NCBI GenBank assembly: GCA_905478325.1
Contig: CAJQIB010000004.1
Span: 111,429 to 175,428 of the forward strand
Direction of reading: 5' to 3'
DNA length: 64,000 nt
DNA from: an uncultured Flavobacteriales bacterium
Lineage (GTDB): Bacteria > Bacteroidota > Bacteroidia > Flavobacteriales_D > Sanyastnellaceae
In this document: positions 37,709-46,237 of the stretch, piece by piece
How positions within the stretch are numbered: position 1 is the first letter of the stretch
How the letters are laid out: every line of letters begins with the position of its first letter
Program-made: the position numbers and the translations under genes
Notes under the pieces: model-generated
Database searches by the model: none
Told to the model about the DNA's origin: nothing
What the model saw: the letters and a program-made list of their open reading frames with translations, nothing else

Positions 37709-37716
37709 CAAAGGTA
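37709..37716 (-). promoter_or_regulatory. -7 element for add, leaderless
   Basis: Minus strand TACCTTTG, perfect, then 4 bases, then the ATG at 37704. Confidence 0.65.
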
Positions 37717-37740
37717 TGCGAGGTAAGGCCATTGGTGCTG

Positions 37741-37748
37741 TACTTTTG
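37741..37748 (+). promoter_or_regulatory. -7 element for smpB, leaderless
   Basis: TACTTTTG, perfect, then 4 bases, then the ATG at 37753. It mirrors the add element in the same 48-bp gap. Confidence 0.65.
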
Positions 37749-37752
37749 ACGC

Positions 37753-38190
37753 ATGGCGGTTGAGATCAAAAACAAGAAAGCAGCGTACACGTACTTCTTG
37801 ACGGATGATTTCACGGCAGGGATTCAACTTGTCGGCTCAGAAATCAAATCCATTCGGCAAGGGAAGGCGAGTATCATGGAGGCGTATTGTCGCTTCATGA
37901 ACGGCGAATTTTTCATATTCAATATGTATATCGCTGAATATTCCAATGCGGGGTACGTAGGTCATGAGCCCAGAAGACCCCGAAAACTCTTGCTGCAGAG
38001 AACCGAACTGAAAAAATTAGAGAAAAAACTCAAGGACTCTGGTGTGACCGTGGTACCTGTGCTTTTGTTTGTTTCAGGAAGTGGATATGCCAAACTCAAT
38101 ATTTCCGTGGCAAAAGGAAAGAAGTTGCATGACAAGCGGGATGCCCTGAAAGAGAAGGATCAGGCACGTGACCTGGATCGCCTAGACTGA
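37753..38190 (+). CDS. smpB: SsrA-binding protein SmpB
   Basis: Delivers tmRNA to stalled ribosomes in trans-translation. The 145-residue product shows the family N-terminus NKKAAYTYFLTDDFTAGIQL, GSEIKSIRQGKASI and the basic C-terminal tail (KGKKLHDKRDALKEKDQ) that occupies the mRNA channel. No tmRNA gene (ssrA) was recognised in this window. It converges with an unknown gene 3 bp downstream. Confidence 0.97.
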   Translation: MAVEIKNKKAAYTYFLTDDFTAGIQLVGSEIKSIRQGKASIMEAYCRFMNGEFFIFNMYIAEYSNAGYVGHEPRRPRKLLLQRTELKKLEKKLKDSGVTVVPVLLFVSGSGYAKLNISVAKGKKLHDKRDALKEKDQARDLDRLD

Positions 38191-38193
38191 CCG

Positions 38194-38760
38194 TCAGTTT
38201 TTTGATTGAACGACCCGGTAGGTCGTTTTGAATGCAGGCCAATCCCAAAGGAAATGCTGCATCAAATCCCTCAATTCCCTTTGCGTATTTGGATTCGGGG
38301 CGTTCATGTCCCTGAAAAAAGGAGCCTGACACTGGTTCAAGTGATACTTGTAAAAGACTGCGCGGGTCATCGCTGTTACCAGGTTTTTAGAAGGCTGATT
38401 GATTTGCTTCATAAACGAGCGATAGTGCTTGACTTTACTCGCAAAAACATCAGGAGAAATATCGAGTGCACGTGCGAACTTGCTGAAGATGCGCTGGATG
38501 ATCTGACGATCATGACCGTTGTCGAAGTGCTGCGGGATCAGTTGGATGTTCGCTGCAACGACAATCATCAAAAACCGACCGTAGTCTTCAGAATCGAGCT
38601 GGGGACATTGAATGAAGCCGTCAGATTCATTCAAAAATGCTGCAAGTTCCGGCCAACCCTGCTCTACCGATTCAAAAGTTGTCTCCACGAAAACATTCGC
38701 CACCTGTTCTTCCGAAAGTTTGCGTTTGGCTAGCCAACTGATTAGACCTAGGTTTTTCAT
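38194..38760 (-). CDS. Protein of unknown function (188 aa)
   Basis: Not recognised. A mainly helical, soluble protein without signal peptide or cofactor motif. Composition is ordinary, with a QLIPQHFDNG segment in the middle and a C-terminal MQHFLWDWPAFKTTY. It is supported as a real gene by a perfect -7 element TAAATTTG 10 bases before its ATG and by tight convergence with smpB. A long frame on the opposite strand (38206-38733) is judged a shadow. Divergent from pyrD over 112 bp. Confidence 0.75.
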   Translation of the reverse strand: MKNLGLISWLAKRKLSEEQVANVFVETTFESVEQGWPELAAFLNESDGFIQCPQLDSEDYGRFLMIVVAANIQLIPQHFDNGHDRQIIQRIFSKFARALDISPDVFASKVKHYRSFMKQINQPSKNLVTAMTRAVFYKYHLNQCQAPFFRDMNAPNPNTQRELRDLMQHFLWDWPAFKTTYRVVQSKN

Positions 38761-38770
38761 CGTTCGCTAC

Positions 38771-38778
38771 CAAATTTA
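38771..38778 (-). promoter_or_regulatory. -7 element for the 188-aa unknown gene
   Basis: Minus strand TAAATTTG, perfect, 10 bases before the ATG at 38760, predicting a leader of about 6 bases. Confidence 0.5.
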
Positions 38779-38817
38779 GAAGTCTGTATCATGCAGGATT
38801 GGGTTGAAAACATTGGT

Positions 38818-38838
38818 CTATCCACAGTGTTTTCCACA
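38818..38838 (+). promoter_or_regulatory. Two DnaA-box-like sites upstream of pyrD
   Basis: CTATCCACA (38818-38826) and TTTTCCACA (38830-38838) lie 3 bases apart in the same orientation. The second fits TTWTNCACA fully; the first differs at one base from TTATCCACA. They sit in the divergent gap ahead of pyrD. Confidence 0.35.
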
Positions 38839-38859
38839 GGGTGTCTGCAGTCAAGGCTT

Positions 38860-38867
38860 TACTTTTG
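38860..38867 (+). promoter_or_regulatory. -7 element for pyrD, leaderless
   Basis: TACTTTTG, perfect, then 5 bases, then the ATG at 38873. It fixes the pyrD start, because the upstream in-frame ATG at 38804 would lie outside the transcript. Confidence 0.6.
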
Positions 38868-38872
38868 CGGAC

Positions 38873-39910
38873 ATGTATGGGATCTTCAAACCGTTTATTT
38901 TTCGAATTCAGCCAGAGAAAGCACATTATCTGACCATGGGGCTGATGGCATTTGTGTGTCGTAATCCGGTGGTAAAGAGTTTTTTAACCCAATACTATCG
39001 GGTGAGTGACGCGTCTTTGGAAGTGGAAATAGCCGGATTGCGTTTCCCCAATCGTGTGGGGTTAGCCGCTGGATTTGACAAGGACGCTCGGTGGCTCCAT
39101 GAGATGAAAACGTTGGGTTTTGGATTTGTTGAGATAGGAACGCTGACGCCAATCGGTCAAGACGGCAACCCGCAGCCGCGACTTTTCAGACTTCCTGAAG
39201 ACGAGGGGGTGATCAACCGCATGGGATTTAACAACGGAGGAGTGGAGGACGCAGTGGAGCGATTGAAGCAGCGTCCAGAGAACCTGATTGTAGGTGGAAA
39301 CATTGGGAAGAACAAAGTGACACCCAATGAGGAGGCTCTCAATGATTACGTGACGTGTTTTGACGCGTTGCATCCGCATGTGGATTACTTCGCGCTGAAT
39401 GTGAGTTCGCCCAATACGCCCGGTCTAAGAGCATTGCAAGACAAGGAGCCTTTGCGCTTGTTGCTTAAAGCGGTGATGGACCGGAACATCGCAGCGTCGC
39501 CGCCACGGCCGATTTTCTTGAAAATAGCTCCCGACGTGTCGAATGAACAGTTGGATGATATGATCGATTTGGTTCAAGAGTCTGGTATTGATGGCATCAT
39601 TGCAACAAATACCACCATTGAACGGAGTGGCTTGGTGACTCCCGCTGATGAGGTTGAAAAGATGGGGGCAGGGGGCTTGAGTGGTGCGCCGGTTCGCGAC
39701 CGCTCTACTGAGGTCATTCGGTATTTACACCAGAAGTCCAACGGTTCATTTCCCATCATTGGAGTTGGAGGGATTTGCAGCGCTGAGGATGCACAAGAAA
39801 AGTTAGATGCGGGCGCCTCGCTCTTGCAGGTGTATTCGGGATTGATTTATGCTGGACCCGGTTTGGTCAAAAACATCAACAAATCCATTCTTAAGCAGAA
39901 TCGGCTTTAA
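38873..39910 (+). CDS. pyrD: Dihydroorotate dehydrogenase (quinone), class 2
   Basis: Oxidises dihydroorotate to orotate in pyrimidine synthesis, passing electrons to quinone at the inner membrane. The 345-residue protein begins MYGIFKPFIFRIQPEKAHYL, the membrane-associating helices of class 2 enzymes. FMN-site motifs are GLAAGFDKDARWL near residue 65, NRMGFNNGGVEDA, the catalytic Ser region NVSSPNTPGLR, and GVGGICSAEDAQ. It ends overlapping the convergent metallo-hydrolase by 4 bp. Confidence 0.96.
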   Translation: MYGIFKPFIFRIQPEKAHYLTMGLMAFVCRNPVVKSFLTQYYRVSDASLEVEIAGLRFPNRVGLAAGFDKDARWLHEMKTLGFGFVEIGTLTPIGQDGNPQPRLFRLPEDEGVINRMGFNNGGVEDAVERLKQRPENLIVGGNIGKNKVTPNEEALNDYVTCFDALHPHVDYFALNVSSPNTPGLRALQDKEPLRLLLKAVMDRNIAASPPRPIFLKIAPDVSNEQLDDMIDLVQESGIDGIIATNTTIERSGLVTPADEVEKMGAGGLSGAPVRDRSTEVIRYLHQKSNGSFPIIGVGGICSAEDAQEKLDAGASLLQVYSGLIYAGPGLVKNINKSILKQNRL

Positions 39911-40779
39911 GCTTGAAAGAGCTGCTCCAACGAAGGGGCCTTCTCAAGCACTCTAACACCCTTTTCTGTGTGCTGAATAGTGCAGCATGCGTTTTGCGCG
40001 TCGTGTTCAAAGAAAAGAACCCACTCTTCATCTGCAGCCCGCTTTAATAGGAGTGCTTTCTCCTCCATGGTAAGAAGGGGACGCGTATCGTATCCAATGA
40101 CCCACGCGGTGGGGATGTGGGCAGCGGCTGGAATCAAATCGGCCATGAAGGCCACCTTTTTACCACGATAGGAGATCACGGGAATCATTTGACTCTCGGT
40201 GTGGCCGTCCGCAAAGAAAATCTCCAAGCCTGGAAAGAGCTGGTCAAAGGCTGTGCGGTTCCAGCGGTCTTCGCGCGGAACAAACACCAATTGTCCGCTG
40301 GTTTCAAGGGGGAGAAGGTTTTCACTCAAAAAAGAAGCTTTTTCACGCGGGTTGGAATTCATGGCCCATTGCCAATGGCGCTCGCAAGACCAATACTGTG
40401 CGTTTGGAAAGGTCGGTTCAAGGACGCCGTCAGACCGGCGTTCAACGGCTCCTCCCACATGGTCAAAATGAAGGTGAGTCAGCAACACGTCCGTGATGTC
40501 TTCAAGCCCGAAACCACGTTTGGCCAATTCGCTCTTTAAACTCATGTCGCCATGAAGGTGGTAGTGACTGAAAAATTTATCAGACTGCTTTGCTCCAATC
40601 CCTGTATCGATGAGCAGAAGCCTGTTTTCGTGCTCTACAAGCAGTGAACGCATTGCCCATGTGCAAAGATTGTTGGCATCTGCGGGAATGTGCTTTTGCC
40701 ACAGGGCTTTGGGAACGACACCGAACATCGCCCCTCCGTCAAGTTTGAATAATCCGGTATGAATGGTATGCAGTTCCAT
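39907..40779 (-). CDS. MBL-fold metallo-hydrolase (lactonase-like)
   Basis: A 290-residue zinc hydrolase of the metallo-beta-lactamase fold. The motif THLHFDHVGG near residue 95 gives the two-metal HxHxDH site, with further ligands at ADGHTESQM and FFEHD. The start MELHTIHTGLFKLDGGAMFG resembles AHL-lactonase-like members common in Bacteroidota, but no quorum-sensing genes are nearby and the real substrate is unknown. Upstream in-frame ATG codons at 40830 and 40863 are less likely because relatives begin at this methionine. Confidence 0.82.
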   Translation of the reverse strand: MELHTIHTGLFKLDGGAMFGVVPKALWQKHIPADANNLCTWAMRSLLVEHENRLLLIDTGIGAKQSDKFFSHYHLHGDMSLKSELAKRGFGLEDITDVLLTHLHFDHVGGAVERRSDGVLEPTFPNAQYWSCERHWQWAMNSNPREKASFLSENLLPLETSGQLVFVPREDRWNRTAFDQLFPGLEIFFADGHTESQMIPVISYRGKKVAFMADLIPAAAHIPTAWVIGYDTRPLLTMEEKALLLKRAADEEWVLFFEHDAQNACCTIQHTEKGVRVLEKAPSLEQLFQA

Positions 40780-40982
40780 GCGGTAGTCAGTGGTTAAGAA
40801 GGGTGTTGCAGCGCGTATTTGTTCAGTCATGAAATCACGGATTGCGCCATAAGGATATCGCAATCAGTCAATCTGAGTGCAAATGTCGCGGAATTTGGGG
40901 CTGCTACATCCCTTGTGGACAAAAGGGGGTCAAATGCCGGGAAGCCAGCCTGTTTTGCCTTCAATTGATCCGGATTGAGGCT

Positions 40983-40990
40983 TACTTTTG
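40983..40990 (+). promoter_or_regulatory. -7 element for purB
   Basis: TACTTTTG, perfect, giving an expected leader of about 20 bases before the ATG at 41015. The in-frame TTG at 40988 lies inside the element and cannot be the start. Confidence 0.55.
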
Positions 40991-41014
40991 CAAGGATTCC
41001 AGACCAGCCACTCC

Positions 41015-42388
41015 ATGCAATTGAATGAATTGACGGCCTTAGCCCCAGTCGATGGACGCTATCGCTCACGCACAGCCCTTTTAGCTCCCTTTTTATCGGA
41101 ATGGGGTTTAATCCGCCACCGGGTGGAAGTCGAAGTAGAATACTTCCTGGCCTTGACCCAGATTCCGTTGCCACCGCTTGCCGATTTCCCTTCCGAATTG
41201 GCGGAGCCGCTGCGCGACGTTTACCGGAATTTTAGCGAAGCCGATGCGGATCGCATCAAAGCCCTTGAACGGGTGACCAACCACGATGTGAAGGCTGTTG
41301 AATACTTCCTCAAGGAGGAAATGAATAGACTGGGATTGGGGGAGGTTTGCGAATTTGTGCACTTCGGTTTGACTTCCCAAGACGTGAATAACACCGCCAT
41401 TCCGCTGTCGTTGATGCGTGCAACGCATGAAGTATTGCTACCTCAACTTACGGAACTCCGCGCGACGCTATTGGGCCAGGCCCGCGAATGGAAAAACATT
41501 CCCATGTTGGCCAGAACACATGGTCAAACGGCTTCTCCGGTCACTGTGGGCAAGGAATGGGCCGTGTTTGTCGAGCGATTGGACATTCAGTTGGAGACGT
41601 TCCAAAACATTGATTTTACGGCCAAATTTGGCGGGGCAACCGGTCAATTCAATGCCCACGTCGCGGCTTATCCAGCGCAGGATTGGAGTGCATTTGCCAA
41701 CGCTTTTGTCGAAGGCACACTGGGTTTGAAACGCAGCCGCATCACCACTCAAATTGAGCATTACGATCAATTTGCGGCCTGGTGTGACAATTTGAGACGC
41801 ATCCACATGGTTTTGATGGACATGAACCGCGATGTATGGACTTACATCAGTATGGATTACTTCAAGCAGCGCATTAAAGAAGGGGAGGTCGGCAGCAGTG
41901 CGATGCCGCACAAGGTCAATCCCATTGATTTTGAAAATGCCGAAGGGAACTTGGGCGTTGCCAATGCCCTATTGGGTCATTTTTCAGAGAAATTACCGGT
42001 GAGTCGTCTGCAAAGGGATTTGACGGACTCCACGGTGCTTCGCAATGTAGGCGTGCCATTGGGGCATTCATTGATTGCCCTCCAATCCATGCAAAAAGGA
42101 CTGGGAAAGTTGTTGCTCAATGCCGATCAAATGGCTGCTGATTTGGATGCCAATTGGGCCATTGTGTCCGAAGGAGTTCAAACTATTTTACGGAGAGAAG
42201 GGTATCCGAAGCCGTATGAAGCGCTCAAGGCCTTGACTCGGAATCATGGGCGGATCAATGCGGACTCCATGCGGGCCTTCATTGATCAATTGGATGTCAG
42301 CGATTCAGTCAAAGCTGAATTGCGGCAGCTGTCACCAGCCAGTTACATTGGACACGCAGCAGAGCTGGTTGATTTATTGAAGGATTGA
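41015..42388 (+). CDS. purB: Adenylosuccinate lyase
   Basis: Cleaves SAICAR and adenylosuccinate in purine synthesis, releasing fumarate. The 457-residue protein begins ELTALAPVDGRYRSRTALL, typical of the E. coli-type enzyme. Catalytic regions are LTSQDVNNTAIPL, TRTHGQ-like ARTHGQTASPVTVG (catalytic His) and the mobile signature loop GSSAMPHKVNPIDFENAEGN near residue 295 containing the catalytic Ser. The ABC exporter follows 3 bp after the stop. Confidence 0.97.
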   Translation: MQLNELTALAPVDGRYRSRTALLAPFLSEWGLIRHRVEVEVEYFLALTQIPLPPLADFPSELAEPLRDVYRNFSEADADRIKALERVTNHDVKAVEYFLKEEMNRLGLGEVCEFVHFGLTSQDVNNTAIPLSLMRATHEVLLPQLTELRATLLGQAREWKNIPMLARTHGQTASPVTVGKEWAVFVERLDIQLETFQNIDFTAKFGGATGQFNAHVAAYPAQDWSAFANAFVEGTLGLKRSRITTQIEHYDQFAAWCDNLRRIHMVLMDMNRDVWTYISMDYFKQRIKEGEVGSSAMPHKVNPIDFENAEGNLGVANALLGHFSEKLPVSRLQRDLTDSTVLRNVGVPLGHSLIALQSMQKGLGKLLLNADQMAADLDANWAIVSEGVQTILRREGYPKPYEALKALTRNHGRINADSMRAFIDQLDVSDSVKAELRQLSPASYIGHAAELVDLLKD

Positions 42389-42391
42389 TCC

Positions 42392-44221
42392 GTGGGTAAA
42401 TTCAAAGAACTCTTCAGCCTTGTGACCCGTTACCGGTACAACCTACTGGTCAACGTCTTGTGCAATGTGCTGAATGCAGTGTTGTCCTTGTTTACCTTCT
42501 TAAGCGTTGTGCCTTTTTTGCGCATCTTGTTTACATCTGAACGCGAGCAGGTCGAGGTCAGCGCCTTGGAATTGGAGTCTATGGAGGGCTTGGAACGTTG
42601 GGGAGCACTGTTCGACCAATTTGCAGCTGAACAGGGTGCTCCGGCCGCATTGGCTTGGATTTGCGGGGGGATTGTTGTCATCACGCTATTGAAAAACACC
42701 ATCGGCTATTTGGCGCTTTTCAGTCTGGCAACCATTCGAACGGGAGTGAGTCGTGACTTGCGTCAGATGCTGTACAGTAAAATTTTGACGCTGCCGATGG
42801 GCTGGTTTACCGAATCGCGCAAAGGCGATGTCATCAGTCGCATGACCAACGACTTAATGGAGGTTGAGTTTAGCATCATTGGGACCATTGAAATTTTGTT
42901 CAAGTCTCCGATTATGGTGGTGGTGTCGCTGACGACACTGTTTTATTTGAGCTGGGAGCTGACGTTGTTTTCCATTCTCTTTCTTCCGGTGAGTGGGTAT
43001 CTCATCAGTCGCATTGCGAAGAGTCTCAAGCACGCAGCCAGAAGAGGCAAAGAGCAGCTAGGAGATTTGATTTCAATTATTGAAGAGACGCTCAGTGGAA
43101 TGCGTGTGGTGAAGGCTTTCAATGCAGAAGACAGTTTCAATGAGCGCTTTCGGGAATCCAATGACGGGTATTTCCGCTTGATGCGGAGGTTGTACAAACG
43201 CGAATATTTGAGCTCTCCTGTCAGTGAAACGGTTTCCTTGACCGTCATGGCCATCTTGCTCTGGTTTGGAGGCGGATTGGTGCTAAACGGCGAAGGCGGC
43301 TTGACCGGCGATTGGTTCATTGGGTATCTGGTGGTGTTTTCCCAGATCATTCCGCCGGCAAGGGCATTCAGTGATGGTTGGTTTCGAATCCAAAAAGGTT
43401 CGGCTTCCCTTGATCGTTTGAATGCGATTTTGGATGAGCCCGTCGGGATGAAACAGGCATTGAATCCTCTTCCATGCCCGCCGCTTCAAAAGGAGATTTG
43501 CTTCGAAAACATTGGTTTTGCGTACGGTGAAGAATCAGTCTTAAATGGGGTGAGCTTCACGATTGCAAAGGGAGAGACGGTTGCGCTTGTTGGTCCCAGT
43601 GGCTCGGGTAAGACGACTTTGGCACACTTGCTAGCTCGATTTTATGATCCAACAGAGGGGCGGGTGACCATGGACGGGATTGACCTTCGAGATTTGGATG
43701 TAACATCCTTGCGAAATCAAATGGGATTGGTCACGCAGGAAGCGTTGTTATTCAATGACACCGTTGCAGCCAACATTGCATTGGGAAAGACCAATGTTGA
43801 AGATCTTGATGTCACTCAATTGCGTTCCGTTGCTGAAGCGGCAAACGCTTCTGAATTCATCGACCGAATGGAAGATGGATTTGAATCGCGTATCGGAGAT
43901 GGCGGCGGTAAACTCAGCGGAGGACAGCGACAGCGTTTGAGCATAGCGCGGGCTTTGTATCGTGATCCAGGTGTTTTGCTTCTGGATGAAGCAACTTCGG
44001 CACTCGACACAGAGTCCGAGCAGCTCGTGCAACAGGCCATCAATCGCTTAATGGATGGTCGAACGGCTCTGGTGATCGCGCATCGATTGAGCACCATACG
44101 GCATGCATCGAAGATCATTGTCCTCGATGGAGGGCGCATTGCTGAAGAGGGAACACACGATTCCCTGATGGCTGCTGACGGGCTTTACAAGCGACTTGTG
44201 GACATGCAAAATGTGCATTGA
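42392..44221 (+). CDS. ABC exporter, fused membrane and ATPase (MsbA-like)
   Basis: A 609-residue half-transporter that works as a homodimer. Six transmembrane helices (about residues 15-330) are followed by the ATPase domain with Walker A GPSGSGKTTLAHLL near residue 398, the signature LSGGQRQRLSIARAL and Walker B VLLLDEATSALD, then the H-loop IAHRLSTI. It belongs to the lipid A or multidrug exporter group; since the window also has a lipid A acyltransferase, MsbA is a fair guess but the substrate is not shown. The GTG start lies 3 bp after purB, so it is in one operon with it. Confidence 0.92.
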   Translation: MGKFKELFSLVTRYRYNLLVNVLCNVLNAVLSLFTFLSVVPFLRILFTSEREQVEVSALELESMEGLERWGALFDQFAAEQGAPAALAWICGGIVVITLLKNTIGYLALFSLATIRTGVSRDLRQMLYSKILTLPMGWFTESRKGDVISRMTNDLMEVEFSIIGTIEILFKSPIMVVVSLTTLFYLSWELTLFSILFLPVSGYLISRIAKSLKHAARRGKEQLGDLISIIEETLSGMRVVKAFNAEDSFNERFRESNDGYFRLMRRLYKREYLSSPVSETVSLTVMAILLWFGGGLVLNGEGGLTGDWFIGYLVVFSQIIPPARAFSDGWFRIQKGSASLDRLNAILDEPVGMKQALNPLPCPPLQKEICFENIGFAYGEESVLNGVSFTIAKGETVALVGPSGSGKTTLAHLLARFYDPTEGRVTMDGIDLRDLDVTSLRNQMGLVTQEALLFNDTVAANIALGKTNVEDLDVTQLRSVAEAANASEFIDRMEDGFESRIGDGGGKLSGGQRQRLSIARALYRDPGVLLLDEATSALDTESEQLVQQAINRLMDGRTALVIAHRLSTIRHASKIIVLDGGRIAEEGTHDSLMAADGLYKRLVDMQNVH

Positions 44222-44253
44222 CGGGGATGTGTACTTTCTTGAAATCATAGACC

Positions 44254-44646
44254 ATGTCCTGGGATTTTTCCAATCTTCGATCATTGCTTTATTGCAAGTG
44301 TCCCCAATGCCATAGTGGCGACTTGTTTGTTGAGCGGAATGCTTACCGCTTGAAGAGAATGGCTGATATGAACTCAAAATGCACGGTGTGCGATGAGGAC
44401 TTTCAACGAGAACCGGGGTTTTATTTTGGTGCAGCATACGTGTCCTATGCGCTCACGGTCGCGTTGTGGGTTGCAGTTTTGGTGGCTCTGACTACGTTTG
44501 ATGCCGTTGGATTGATTGAATTTGGCTTTTACACGCACGTGGTCACCTTCTTGACGGTCGGCATCACGTGCCTTTTGGTGCTATTGCCTTTGATTTATCG
44601 AATAAGCAGATCCATTTGGATTCGCCTGTTTGTCAAACGGAAGTAG
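44254..44646 (+). CDS. DUF983 membrane protein
   Basis: A 130-residue protein with an N-terminal zinc-ribbon-like pair CPQCHSGDLF and CTVCDEDF and two C-terminal transmembrane helices (about residues 60-80 and 95-118). REPGFYFGAAYVSYAL between them is the hallmark of DUF983. The family function is not known. It lies 32 bp after the ABC exporter on the same strand and ends shortly before a bidirectional hairpin. Confidence 0.88.
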   Translation: MSWDFSNLRSLLYCKCPQCHSGDLFVERNAYRLKRMADMNSKCTVCDEDFQREPGFYFGAAYVSYALTVALWVAVLVALTTFDAVGLIEFGFYTHVVTFLTVGITCLLVLLPLIYRISRSIWIRLFVKRK

Positions 44647-44658
44647 CTAGAAAAAAAA

Positions 44659-44700
44659 CGTCTAAAAAATCAAAGGGGTCCCTCCGTTGAGGAACCCCTT
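44659..44700 (-). terminator. Terminator for the DAHP synthase gene (possibly bidirectional)
   Basis: AAGGGGTCCCTC (44673-44684) pairs with GAGGAACCCCTT (44689-44700) with one mismatch and a 4-base loop. On the minus strand the hairpin is followed by TTTGATTTTTT, a proper U-tract. On the plus strand the tail is poor, so plus-strand termination after DUF983 would be weaker. The next 155 bp contain only small hairpin-forming repeats and no gene. Confidence 0.65.
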
Positions 44701-44855
44701 CTCACCAAATCGCCTGATTCATTACACTCATTTTCGAGTGTGGCAAAACCAAAACCTATCCCCTTGTACGGGGTGCTTTCATTAAAAGTTGCGATTGAAG
44801 AGAAAAAAAATAGAAACTACTAAATAAACAACTGATAATCAGTCATTTAAATAGC

Positions 44856-45953
44856 CTATTTTTTTTTGATCATTTCCTCGTTTTGTACACGAATACTCTC
44901 TTTGTGGAGCTGTTCGAGCAGTTTGGAGGTAAACTCTGGGCCCAGCTTTAAGCTGTTGCCCCAAGCGGAGCGTGTCTTGAGCACTTCGTGCCATCGCTCG
45001 AGTTGAAGAATGGTCATGCCATGCTCCAGTTTGAATCGTCCAATGTCGCGAGCGAGATCCATACGAGCGTGTAGCAATTCAATGAGCTGCTCATCCAAAG
45101 AGTCCATTTGTAGGCGCATAGCACCCAGTCCATCGACCTGCTCCGGTTTTGCATCGGATTGTCGAATGGTGAGCCCATCAAGAAGTGTGTCGAGATCTTG
45201 TGGAGTCAATTGCTGTCCAGCATCACTCAAAGCGTCATCCGGAGAACGGTGCGATTCAAGCATCAGTCCGTGCATTCCTAAGTCCATGGCTTTTTGAGCC
45301 ACCGAAGCAATGAGGGTGCGATTCCCAGAAATATGACTCGGATCGCACAGCAAAGGAGTGTCAGGCATCTCCGCACGCAAGCCAATCGGAATCTCCCACA
45401 TCGGCGCGTTGCGGTATTCTTTCAAGCCGTAGCTGCTAAACCCGCGGTGCATGGCCCAAACGGGACCGCCGACTGTCTCGGAAATGCGTTCGATTGCTCC
45501 CATCCACAACTTTAAATCCGCATGCATTGGATTCTTAACGATGACTGGAATCTTCGTTCCTGCTAAAGCGTCAGCGATTTCTTGAACGGCAAATGGACTC
45601 ACCGTCGTGCGGGCTCCAATCCAAAGAACATCCAATCCTGCTTCCAAACACACCTCCACGTGCTGGGCGTTGGCGACTTCCGTTGCAATCGGTATTCCCG
45701 TTTCTTGACGCGCTTCCACCAGCCAGTCGAGTGCTTCAGTTCCCTTGCCTTCAAATGAATGCGGTCTCGTACGGGGTTTCCAGATGCCTGCTCGAAATAG
45801 ATTGACGCGCCCTAGCGCTGACAGCTGCCTGGCGGTTTCCAAAACCTGTTCGCGCGATTCGGCACTGCAAGGGCCGCTCACAATGAACGGTCTTTGACTT
45901 GAGTCTAGGCTCGAGGGAAGCGTAAAGGCTTCCAAAATATTTTTAACCACCAC
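44856..45953 (-). CDS. Bifunctional DAHP synthase / chorismate mutase
   Basis: Catalyses the first step of the shikimate pathway and, through its C-terminal domain, conversion of chorismate to prephenate. Residues 1-260 are a type I-beta DAHP synthase: GPCSAESREQV, FRAGIWKPRTRPHSFEG, DVLWIGARTTVSPFAVQ, VKNPMHADL and LCDPSHISGNR are visible. Residues 275-365 are an AroQ-type chorismate mutase (MDSLDEQLIELLHARMDLAR). This order of fusion is usual in Bacteroidota. The start was set at GTG 45953 because a -7 element ends 4 bases before it; the longer frame to 46004 would read through the promoter. aroK and aroQ in this window serve the same pathway. Confidence 0.93.
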   Translation of the reverse strand: MVVKNILEAFTLPSSLDSSQRPFIVSGPCSAESREQVLETARQLSALGRVNLFRAGIWKPRTRPHSFEGKGTEALDWLVEARQETGIPIATEVANAQHVEVCLEAGLDVLWIGARTTVSPFAVQEIADALAGTKIPVIVKNPMHADLKLWMGAIERISETVGGPVWAMHRGFSSYGLKEYRNAPMWEIPIGLRAEMPDTPLLCDPSHISGNRTLIASVAQKAMDLGMHGLMLESHRSPDDALSDAGQQLTPQDLDTLLDGLTIRQSDAKPEQVDGLGAMRLQMDSLDEQLIELLHARMDLARDIGRFKLEHGMTILQLERWHEVLKTRSAWGNSLKLGPEFTSKLLEQLHKESIRVQNEEMIKKK

Positions 45954-45957
45954 TTTG

Positions 45958-45965
45958 CGAAGATA
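45958..45965 (-). promoter_or_regulatory. -7 element for DAHP synthase, leaderless GTG
   Basis: Minus strand TATCTTCG, then 4 bases (CAAA), then GTG at 45953. The 230 bp between here and the tRNA operon hold no recognisable gene. Confidence 0.6.
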
Positions 45966-46196
45966 ACCGCTGAAACGTATTGAACACTGAATACAGTTTA
46001 ACAAGCGATGTTCGTGAGTTGTTCAAGGGAATAAAGGGCAGGGAAACATGTTCCTTCAGAAAATGGACACGTGGAATGTGAACGAGTGGATCAGATTTTA
46101 TGTGCGTTTTGCAGTGCATTTCGATTCCTGCGCATCGCACAGGTATGCACAGTGGGGGCATAGCGGATTAGCAGGTGTTCAATGCGAATCATCTTA

Positions 46197-46236
46197 ACCA
46201 AAAACGAGAGGTTACCTTTCGATAATCTCTCGTTTT
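46197..46236 (-). terminator. Terminator of the minus-strand tRNA operon
   Basis: A 14-bp stem with one wobble pair (46201-46214 with 46223-46236, 8-base loop) begins one base after the last tRNA and ends, on the minus strand, in TTTTT. The A-rich opposite flank would make it bidirectional. Confidence 0.85.
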
Positions 46237-46237
46237 G

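Noticed and set aside
38206..38733. A 175-codon open frame opposite the 188-residue unknown gene
   Set aside because: Its translation is rich in Cys, His and Arg in the way of antisense shadows, it has no promoter element, and the opposite frame has a perfect -7 box and normal composition.
40988..41014. TTG start extending purB upstream
   Set aside because: The codon lies inside the -7 element TACTTTTG, so it would precede the transcript; the family N-terminus fits ATG 41015.
44701..44855. Possible small RNA in the gap after DUF983 (two short hairpins, one CCCC/GGGG)
   Set aside because: No promoter-terminator pair of the right orientation was found around them, and the stems are only 4-5 bp.
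46005..46196. Possible short genes in the gap between DAHP synthase and the tRNA operon
   Set aside because: Only short frames without family signatures, promoter or composition typical of a gene; I see nothing definite in this stretch.
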